Positions 27,697-33,768 of a DNA stretch of 33,768 nt are shown here, piece by piece. How positions within the stretch are numbered: position 1 is the first letter of the stretch; each line of letters begins with the position of its first letter. The notes beneath the pieces were generated by a model. That model was not told where the DNA came from. It worked only from the letters and a program-made list of their open reading frames with translations, and made no database searches. This DNA comes from an uncultured Candidatus Saccharibacteria bacterium. GTDB taxonomy: Bacteria > Patescibacteriota > Saccharimonadia > Saccharimonadales > Saccharimonadaceae. A program made the translations under genes and the position numbers. Where the stretch lies: positions 1-33,768 of the forward strand of contig CAMEGH010000001.1 in the NCBI GenBank assembly GCA_945916045.1. The letters run 5' to 3'.

Positions 27697-30600
27697 ATGA
27701 TTGGCGTAATTGTAGCAGTATTCTTTATTATCGTAATCCTGATTGTGGCAGGCGGGCTTATTTATTATGCTTACCAGGGAACGCTGCGCGAGGCAAAAAA
27801 TTACGAACGTGGCTTAAAAATGGTGCCAATGTTGATTCATTTGCCGCCGCCAAGCGACGACCTTGAGACAGGCGGGCGTGATGCGCGCGATGTGACCGAG
27901 GAGCTTTTGAGCCAAGCGCAAGTGATGTATAACATTATTGCCAGTACGTCGCTAAAAGGGTTTAAGCACCGTATTTATGGCCAACGCCACGTATCGTTTG
28001 AGCTTGTCGCTAAAAATGGACTCATTTATTATTACGCGGTGGTGCCAATTGTGTTGGTAGATACTGTGAAGCAGGCGATTGCGGCGGCGTATCCGTCGGC
28101 GCGGCTAGAAGAGGTCGAAGAGCATACAATTTTTGCTGAAGGCGGGCGCATGACGGGCATAATTGGTGGCGAATTTACGCTGCAAAAAAGCCACGCCTAC
28201 CCAATTGCAACGTATCAAGAATCGAAACGAGATGCTTCGCGTGCGCTGCTTAATGCGCTTTCGACCGCAACGACGAAGGACGGCATCGGCATTCAATTTT
28301 TAATACGCCCGGCGCAAGAAGGCTGGGTAAAATCGTCGCTTGATACGGTAGAGCGCATCAAAAAGGATCGTGCCACGGGTAAATCGTCAGGCTCGGTTAT
28401 TGGCAAACACGGTATGCGCGGCGTGGCCGAAGTATTGTGGAAACCACCAAACGCGGAAAATTACCAAGAAGAGCACAATGTTGATACGCAACTAACCGCG
28501 CTTGAGCAGCAGTCGATTGATGCGATTGAAGAAAAAACTCGCTATCCGGGCTACGAAACGCTGATTCGCGTGGTGGTTTCTTCTGACACTGCAATGCGCT
28601 CACAAACGCTCATGAAAAACGTCGTGGCGTCGTTTTCGCTGTTTGATTCACCAAGCTATAACGGCTTTAAATTTATTCCCACGCGCAATGTTGACGATTT
28701 GGTAACGTCCTACATTTTCCGCTTTTTCCCGCAATCGGTAAAGACGAATATTCTTAATTCTGTAGAATTGGCGACGCTTTTCCACTTGCCAGATCAAAAG
28801 AATATTCCAACCGCGCAGGTGAAGCGCCAAATGAGCAAGCAGGTTGACGGCCCAACCGAGCCAATGGATAGCGGATTTTTGCTTGGCTATAACGAATTCC
28901 GTGGCCTGAAAAAGCCAATTCGCCTGAGCGACAACGATCGCCGCCGCCATTTGTATATGATTGGGCAAACTGGTACTGGTAAGTCAAAATTCCTTGAAAA
29001 TTTGGCCTTCCAAGATATGTTGGACGGGCGCGGGTTTGCGTTTATTGATCCGCACGGCGACTCTGCCGAGGTGTTGATGGGCGCGGTGCCAAAAGAGCGC
29101 GTCGAAGACATTATTTACTTTAATCCATCCGACATGGACAACCCAATCGGGCTCAATATGTTTGAATTTAACACGCCCGACCAAAAGGACTTTTTGGTCC
29201 AGGAGGCAATCGGGATGTTGTACGGATTGTACGACCCGGGCCACACCGGTATTATTGGGCCGCGTTTGGAGCATATTTTCCGTAACGCGGCGCTGCTATT
29301 GATGTCCGACCCGGCAGGCGGCACGTTTATCGATATTCCAAAGCTGTTGGTCGACCAAGAATTTATGAAGAGCAAGCTAAAATATGTGACCGACCCGACC
29401 GTGCTCGAATTTTGGACAAAAGAATGGCCGGCCTCGCAAAAATCAAGCGAAGCGGGTGAATTGGTGAGCTGGGTGGTTTCCAAATTTGGGCCGTTCCTTT
29501 CCAACGACGCCATGCGCAATATTATTGGCCAAACTAAATCTGGCTTTAATTTGCGCGACATTATGGACAACAAAAAAATCCTTATCGTCAATCTTTCAAA
29601 GGGTAAAATGGGCGAATTGAATTCTAAGTTGCTTGGTATTATCTTTGTGATGAAGTTCCAAGCGGCAGCCATGGGGCGCGCCGATATGCCAGAAGACGAG
29701 CGCGAAGATTTTAGCTTGTATGTCGACGAGTTCCAGAACTTTATGACCGAAAGTTTTGAGTCGATTTTGTCGGAAGCGCGAAAATACCGTTTGAGTTTGG
29801 TGCTTGCGAACCAGTTTATGACGCAGCTAACCGATAAGATCCGCGAGGCGATTATCGGAAACGTCGGTACGGTGATTAGCGGTCGTATTGGTATTACCGA
29901 CGCCGAAATGCTGGTGAAGAAGTTTGAGCCGGTGTTTAGCGCGGAAGATATGACAAAAATGCCGAACTTCCAGGGAATCGCCAGCGTGATGATTAATAAC
30001 ACGCCGTCTGCGCCGTTTAGCATGTCGTTTACGCCACCGCTTGCGAAGTCGCAAGAGAAGATTGCGGCTGCAATGAAGCGGCTTGCTGCCACGAAATATG
30101 GCCGCCCGCGTGCAGAAGTTGAGGCAGAGATTAAGAAGCGTATTGCCGCGAATGTCGGGCAGCCAGGTGCGCGACCAGCGGGTGTGGCTCCGGGCGGTGC
30201 GCCAAAGAAGCCGGGTAGTTCGTCGTTCTTGGATGACTGGTTGGCGAAACGGCAACAATCGGGTGGCGCGCGACCAGGGGTGATTAAGCAGCCGACTAGT
30301 GCTCCGCAACAACGACCGGCTGGGCCCGGGCCGCAATCTCAATCCCTGCAGCCAATGCCGCAACAAGCACCGCAGCCGCTCACGGGTGCACCGGGCGGAA
30401 TGCAGCAACCAGCGCCGCAATCTATGGCGCCACCACAAATGGCTGCACCGGCGCAATCGCAACCGATGGCAGGTGCTGCACCAGCTCAGGCGCAACAGCA
30501 GCCAATGCAATCATCGGCGTCGGGCCAGTTTGGCGAACAGCCTGTGCAGGCTCCACAGCAGCAGTTTGGCGGGCAGTCGCCGCAGCCGCAATCACAAACG

Positions 30601-30768
30601 CAACCAGTAGCCGCACCGGCGCAATTTGCGCCCCAGCAGTCAGAAAACGGCTCGTTTGGCGCACCAGCTCAAACTGCGCCAATGCCACAAACTCCGCCGG
30701 TAGCACCGCCGCAAACGAGCGCTCCGGTGCCAACGCCTACTGAAGATGGCATTTTGCGCCTGCGTTAG
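27697..30768 (+). CDS. VirD4/TraG-like membrane-anchored ATPase with Q/P-rich tail
   Basis: The 1023-residue protein has one N-terminal membrane helix (about 2-26), a soluble N-terminal region (30-400), and a hexameric coupling-protein-type ATPase domain: Walker A MIGQTGTGKSKFLEN (near 423), FAFIDPHGDSAEVLM (near 450), Walker B LYVDEFQNFM (near 674), then a sensor-like EARKYRLSLVLANQFMTQL. Residues from about 820 form a disordered tail of P, Q, A, G and S. Family members move DNA or protein across membranes. No other type IV secretion gene is in the window. GGTGGA lies just before ATG 27697. A clear terminator follows. Confidence 0.85.
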   Translation: MIGVIVAVFFIIVILIVAGGLIYYAYQGTLREAKNYERGLKMVPMLIHLPPPSDDLETGGRDARDVTEELLSQAQVMYNIIASTSLKGFKHRIYGQRHVSFELVAKNGLIYYYAVVPIVLVDTVKQAIAAAYPSARLEEVEEHTIFAEGGRMTGIIGGEFTLQKSHAYPIATYQESKRDASRALLNALSTATTKDGIGIQFLIRPAQEGWVKSSLDTVERIKKDRATGKSSGSVIGKHGMRGVAEVLWKPPNAENYQEEHNVDTQLTALEQQSIDAIEEKTRYPGYETLIRVVVSSDTAMRSQTLMKNVVASFSLFDSPSYNGFKFIPTRNVDDLVTSYIFRFFPQSVKTNILNSVELATLFHLPDQKNIPTAQVKRQMSKQVDGPTEPMDSGFLLGYNEFRGLKKPIRLSDNDRRRHLYMIGQTGTGKSKFLENLAFQDMLDGRGFAFIDPHGDSAEVLMGAVPKERVEDIIYFNPSDMDNPIGLNMFEFNTPDQKDFLVQEAIGMLYGLYDPGHTGIIGPRLEHIFRNAALLLMSDPAGGTFIDIPKLLVDQEFMKSKLKYVTDPTVLEFWTKEWPASQKSSEAGELVSWVVSKFGPFLSNDAMRNIIGQTKSGFNLRDIMDNKKILIVNLSKGKMGELNSKLLGIIFVMKFQAAAMGRADMPEDEREDFSLYVDEFQNFMTESFESILSEARKYRLSLVLANQFMTQLTDKIREAIIGNVGTVISGRIGITDAEMLVKKFEPVFSAEDMTKMPNFQGIASVMINNTPSAPFSMSFTPPLAKSQEKIAAAMKRLAATKYGRPRAEVEAEIKKRIAANVGQPGARPAGVAPGGAPKKPGSSSFLDDWLAKRQQSGGARPGVIKQPTSAPQQRPAGPGPQSQSLQPMPQQAPQPLTGAPGGMQQPAPQSMAPPQMAAPAQSQPMAGAAPAQAQQQPMQSSASGQFGEQPVQAPQQQFGGQSPQPQSQTQPVAAPAQFAPQQSENGSFGAPAQTAPMPQTPPVAPPQTSAPVPTPTEDGILRLR

Positions 30769-30816
30769 AAGCTTGCGCTGCGCTTTACGCCTTGCGCAAG
30801 AGGTAAACAATAGTAC

Positions 30817-30853
30817 AAAACACCCGCCCTTAGCTACTAAGGGAGGGTGTTTT
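30817..30853. terminator. strong terminator after the VirD4-like ATPase gene
   Basis: AAAACACCC-G-CCCTTAG and CTAAGGG-A-GGGTGTTTT form a 16-bp stem with one mismatch and a three-base loop. About 90 further bases to the next convergent gene hold nothing I can identify. Confidence 0.92.
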
Positions 30854-30942
30854 AGGTGATAGGCAGAGCTTTTTTGCGCACAGCGCAGGCAATTTGCGGC
30901 GCAACCCTAGCGTTATATGTGCGCAGCGTAGTTTTTTGGCTA

Positions 30943-31287
30943 CTATCCGCGACGTGGCTTTTTCAAAATATAGCTAAACGCCCCGATAACGCCGAGCACC
31001 CAGCCGATAAGAAATCCGGCAAATCCTTCAAACCCAGAAAGGGGATAGCCGGTGTATTTGGCGATTGTGTAAAAAAGCGCGAGCGAGCAAATCATGCCAA
31101 TAATGCCGCCGAGCAACGGGAGTGGACGGGCGATTGTGAGGCCTATCGCTTCGATCGCTGTGTCGAGGTAACGCACATGCAGCAGTTTACTGAAGGCTTT
31201 TTGCGCAGGATTCATATGGCTGTGGGCTTGTTCCATGACGCGCGCAAATGCAGCGGTACGGTTGAGGGCTGGTTTTTTCTGGCTCAT
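30943..31287 (-). CDS. small membrane protein of unknown function
   Basis: The 114-residue product has a polar N-terminal half (KKPALNRTAAFARVMEQAHSHMNPAQKAFSKLLH), two or three helices (AIGLTIARPLPLLGGIIGMICSLALFYTIA and FEGFAGFLIGWVLGVIGAFSYIL) and ends in KKPRRG. GGAG lies eight bases before ATG 31287. The start codon overlaps the stop of the upstream gene by four bases (ATGA), so translation is coupled and the two proteins probably act together at the membrane. Confidence 0.65.
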   Translation of the reverse strand: MSQKKPALNRTAAFARVMEQAHSHMNPAQKAFSKLLHVRYLDTAIEAIGLTIARPLPLLGGIIGMICSLALFYTIAKYTGYPLSGFEGFAGFLIGWVLGVIGAFSYILKKPRRG

Positions 31288-32450
31288 AATAAGGCTCCTT
31301 CGTTGGCGTCGCGCCGAATTAGGCGAATTTCTTCTTTATATTGCAACGACCGCACGTAATAAAACAGGATTGTCGCAAATAGCAGTGCACTAAGGGCGAT
31401 GACGGTGTTATTTTGCACATTTGGTAGTTCGCGCGAGGCAGTTTCGACCGTTTTTGTGAGCGGGCACGCAACTGGTGTAAATAGGCTTTCGCCAAAACTG
31501 CTGCGCATGAGGCAGTCAAACGAATGCGGATTGCTTTGGCCTTGTGCGGTGGCAGGCAAATGCGGTTTTAGGCGTGCCGAAAAGCGTTTTTGCACCGTTT
31601 CGCCAGCCGGGAGCTCAAGGTTTGGCCACGTAATGAGGCCATTTTCTGGGTTGAATTGACCGTCTTTTGCGTCAACAGCGTCGGCGTATTCTTGAATGTC
31701 AGCCACGTCGTGTGTAATGGTTGTAGCGATAGTATCTTCGGTTGGATTTTCGACGGTGAGCGTATAGGTGAGGCGATCTGAGGGTTGGGCGGTTGCATCG
31801 GCGGCATTTTGCGTGTCGTTATGAACAGTGACGCTGCGAATAAGATCAGTTTCTGTAGCAAGATAGCGCAAATCTGGCAGCGAGGAAAGTAACACCGAGC
31901 CGGAATCCGTCAAAATGGCAAAATTGCCAAGCGCGTGCGATGTACCTGTGAGTGCGTCGTGCGTTTGCTGCTTGTACGGCAGCGCGGCTTGCGCAGGATT
32001 GAGGTAGAGCGTGCGCGGCGTTTCCTGGCTGGCGGTGTGGTAGGGCAGCGCTTTGGTGTCATTGGTGGCGGCAAACGGGCGGTCGCTCGCAAGATACGCG
32101 CCGTCAAGATCGCGATATGCAATAGTGGCGGGGTTTAGCGCGCGAATTTCTTCATGGGTAATACCGAGCGCTGAAAGTTTATCGTTAAAAAACGCCGTAT
32201 TGCGGTTGTACGCGCGCAAGGTGTTTTCAAGATTTTGCGTGCCGCCGTAGACCAAATCGTATCTGCTAGCGGTGTTATTTGATTCGGGCGGATACGCTAG
32301 TACCAGTACCTGCAGGACGATTGCCGGAATCAACAAAAACGCACTCAAACGGCGCAATTTTTCTTCGCGCTTGAGTTCTTTTGCATAGAGTGCCACCTCG
32401 CCAATCGATGTTGGGCTTAGTGCCAAATCCGTAATATATTTGCGAAACAT
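31284..32450 (-). CDS. membrane protein with extracytoplasmic DUF11-like domain
   Basis: The 388-residue protein has a cytoplasmic N-terminus, a helix at about 35-53 (LSAFLLIPAIVLQVLVLAY), a long exported part, and a C-terminal helix (TVIALSALLFATILFYYV) with a short basic end. The exported part has a beta-rich C-terminal domain with RLTYTLTVENPTEDTIATTI and NGLITWPNLELPAGETVQKRF, like DUF11-type repeats of surface proteins, and two cysteines (FDCLMR, VACPL). Start ATG 32450 is preferred; a GTG at 32471 is the alternative and neither has a well-placed ribosome site. Function unknown. Confidence 0.65.
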   Translation of the reverse strand: MFRKYITDLALSPTSIGEVALYAKELKREEKLRRLSAFLLIPAIVLQVLVLAYPPESNNTASRYDLVYGGTQNLENTLRAYNRNTAFFNDKLSALGITHEEIRALNPATIAYRDLDGAYLASDRPFAATNDTKALPYHTASQETPRTLYLNPAQAALPYKQQTHDALTGTSHALGNFAILTDSGSVLLSSLPDLRYLATETDLIRSVTVHNDTQNAADATAQPSDRLTYTLTVENPTEDTIATTITHDVADIQEYADAVDAKDGQFNPENGLITWPNLELPAGETVQKRFSARLKPHLPATAQGQSNPHSFDCLMRSSFGESLFTPVACPLTKTVETASRELPNVQNNTVIALSALLFATILFYYVRSLQYKEEIRLIRRDANEGALL

Positions 32451-32483
32451 GTTCGTTTTATGCCGCCTCACCCCTTATCGTTC

Positions 32484-32504
32484 TTGTGCTTAAGTATAGC
32501 ACAA
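32484..32504. promoter_or_regulatory. extended -10 (TGC-TATACT, minus) inside an inverted repeat
   Basis: TTGTGCT and AGCACAA are perfect 7-bp arms with 7 bases between; the minus-strand TGCTATACT (32501-32493) lies within it. A repressor bound to the dyad would block the promoter of the membrane-protein pair. No regulator is identified. Confidence 0.5.
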
Positions 32505-32528
32505 ATTGCGCGCGAGCGGCAATAATGC

Positions 32529-32557
32529 TTGAGCATTCAGAGGTAATTGGGTATACT
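32529..32557 (+). promoter_or_regulatory. promoter of gyrB
   Basis: TTGAGC (32529-32534), 17 bases, TATACT (32552-32557). GGGTATAC is repeated at 32550 and 32563, so a second start or an operator is possible. The leader is about 40 bases. Confidence 0.7.
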
Positions 32558-32602
32558 AAAAGGGTATACAGCTGAAAATTCTAGAGACAGTGAGGGAAGG
32601 TA

Positions 32603-33768
32603 ATGGCTAAACAAACAAAAGCCGAATCGTATGACGGTTCACAAATTCAAGTGCTTGAGGGCCTTGAACCGGTGCGTAAGCGCCCGGGAATGTATATTGG
32701 GAGCACAGGATATGACGGTGTTCACCACTTAATTAAAGAAATCGCCGACAACTCGATCGACGAAGCGATCGCAGGGCACGCCACAAAGGTGGATGTGCGT
32801 ATTTTGGAAGATGGCGGCATTACGATCACCGATGACGGCCGTGGTATTCCGGTTGATAAACACGCCAAAACGGGCTTGAGTACGCTTGAAACAGTGCTAA
32901 CCGTACTGCACGCCGGTGGTAAATTTGGTGGCGGTGGCTACAAAGTTTCATCTGGTTTGCACGGTGTTGGTTCGAGCGTGGTAAACGCGCTTTCAACCAA
33001 AATGATCGCCGAAGTCGTACGCGACGGGCAATTGCACCGCGTAGAATTCCAACAAGGTGGCATTGCTGCGCCGCTCAAAAAAGTCGGCAAAACCGATCGC
33101 CCAACCGGCACGACCATTACGTTTTACCCCGACCCAACCATTTTTAAAGAAACGGTTACTTTTGACTACAAATGGGTGGTGAATTATTTGCGCCACCAAG
33201 CGTATCTGACGAAAGGTGTATTTACATCGGTCTTTGATGAGCGTACCAAAGAACGCCAGGCGTTTTACTTTGATGGCGGGATTAAGAGCTACGTTAAGCA
33301 TTTGAATATCGGCAAAGATGTGCTTTCGAGCGATATTTTCTACGTTGAAAAGCAGGTCGAAGATTGCGAAGTCGAAGTGGCGATTCAGTACAACGACACG
33401 TACGTTGAAAACGTGAAGCCATTTGCCAACAACGTGTTGACCCCTGATGGCGGAACGCACTTGGTAGGCTTCCGTACGGCGATGACGCGTGTGATTAACG
33501 ATTACGCCCGCAAAAATAGCTTGCTGAAGGAAAAAGACGACAACCTAAGTGGCGACGATGTGCGCGAAGGTTTGACGGCTGCAATTTTGGTGAAATTGCC
33601 AGATCCACAGTTTGAAGGCCAAACTAAAAACAAGCTCGGCAATCCAGAAATGCGCCGTTACGTTGAGCAAGTGATGAACGAATACTTTAGCTACTATCTG
33701 GAAGAAAATCCAGATGTCGCCAAGAAGATTATCGGCAAAGCGGTACTCGCAGCGCGTGCGCGTAAAGC
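32603..33768 (+). CDS. gyrB: DNA gyrase subunit B (N-terminal 388 residues; cut by window edge)
   Basis: ATP-dependent type II topoisomerase subunit that introduces negative supercoils with GyrA. From ATG 32603 (GGGAAGG just upstream) the GHKL ATPase domain is complete: LEGLEPVRKRPGMYIGS, EIADNSIDEAIAG (catalytic Glu and Mg-binding Asn), ITDDGRGIPVD, then GGGGYKVSSGLHGVGSSVVNAL (ATP lid). The transducer domain follows (GGTHLVGFRTAMTRVINDYAR, DDVREGLTAAILVKLPDPQFEGQTKNKLGN). The frame is open at the window end, so the TOPRIM part lies beyond. ParE is the alternative, but an intact gyrase-type order and the GGT..VGF motif fit GyrB equally; GyrB is the default for a single copy. Confidence 0.93.
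   Translation, partial: MAKQTKAESYDGSQIQVLEGLEPVRKRPGMYIGSTGYDGVHHLIKEIADNSIDEAIAGHATKVDVRILEDGGITITDDGRGIPVDKHAKTGLSTLETVLTVLHAGGKFGGGGYKVSSGLHGVGSSVVNALSTKMIAEVVRDGQLHRVEFQQGGIAAPLKKVGKTDRPTGTTITFYPDPTIFKETVTFDYKWVVNYLRHQAYLTKGVFTSVFDERTKERQAFYFDGGIKSYVKHLNIGKDVLSSDIFYVEKQVEDCEVEVAIQYNDTYVENVKPFANNVLTPDGGTHLVGFRTAMTRVINDYARKNSLLKEKDDNLSGDDVREGLTAAILVKLPDPQFEGQTKNKLGNPEMRRYVEQVMNEYFSYYLEENPDVAKKIIGKAVLAARARK

Noticed and set aside
1..33768. CRISPR array, insertion sequence or prophage
   Set aside because: No regularly spaced direct repeats of 20-40 bases, no transposase, and no phage structural genes are visible; the only recombinase looks like a chromosomal Xer protein.

Overview
The window looks like chromosomal DNA of a Patescibacteria (CPR) bacterium, most likely a Candidatus Saccharibacteria (TM7) relative. 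This is inference from gene style, not a search. The signs are short housekeeping proteins, a PilX-like pilus protein, tandem cohesin-type surface proteins with proline-rich linkers, a lone VirD4/TraG-like ATPase with a glutamine/proline-rich tail beside a small partner, a Nudix-RNase H fusion, and heavy use of leaderless genes. miaA ends in TGA, which argues against the UGA=Gly code of Gracilibacteria and Absconditabacteria. I see no insertion sequence, prophage or CRISPR array.

Layout. 1-1.5 kb: end of a pilus/surface gene set. 1.5-5.6 kb: Xer-type recombinase (minus), ndk, tRNA-Arg, a PH-domain membrane protein, a membrane-anchored parvulin-like protein and a superoxide dismutase. 5.6-9.6 kb: two paralogous surface proteins on the minus strand. 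9.7-12.5 kb: divergent tRNA-Asp and tRNA-Thr sharing one palindromic -35 box, a small membrane protein, a processive family 2 glycosyltransferase and a convergent nrdR. 12.7-14.3 kb: an overlooked 38-residue gene, a small membrane protein, tRNA-Val and a flavodoxin-like protein. 14.4-19 kb: a threonine T-box leader, thrS, an alkyltransferase-like gene and miaA, then an HTH-nucleotidyltransferase protein and a degenerate metallo-beta-lactamase-fold protein. 19-25 kb: rpmB, a site-2 protease, a structured small RNA, Nudix-RNase H, rnpB, the infC-rpmI-rplT operon (infC starts at AUU), comM and ssrA (tmRNA). 25.2-26.8 kb: about 1.6 kb without a convincing gene but rich in signals. 26.8-30.8 kb: membrane protein, Q/P-rich protein and the VirD4-like ATPase. 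30.9-33.8 kb: two overlapping membrane-protein genes and the start of gyrB.

Common threads. Promoters are unusually readable. Many carry an extended -10 of the form TGC-TATAAT or a close variant. In at least seven genes the -10 hexamer ends only 6-7 bases before ATG, predicting leaderless mRNA. Genes with longer leaders or operon positions (PilX-like, ndk, sod, thrS, infC, MBL-fold) carry Shine-Dalgarno sequences instead. Translation and RNA metabolism dominate (four tRNAs, rnpB, ssrA, thrS, miaA, infC, rpmB, rpmI, rplT).

The least explained parts are the gene-free 25.2-26.8 kb region, with a dense array of CGCAAAA words, a large dyad and an orphan strong promoter; the thrS T-box; and the tandem surface proteins with long tyrosine-rich cytoplasmic tails.
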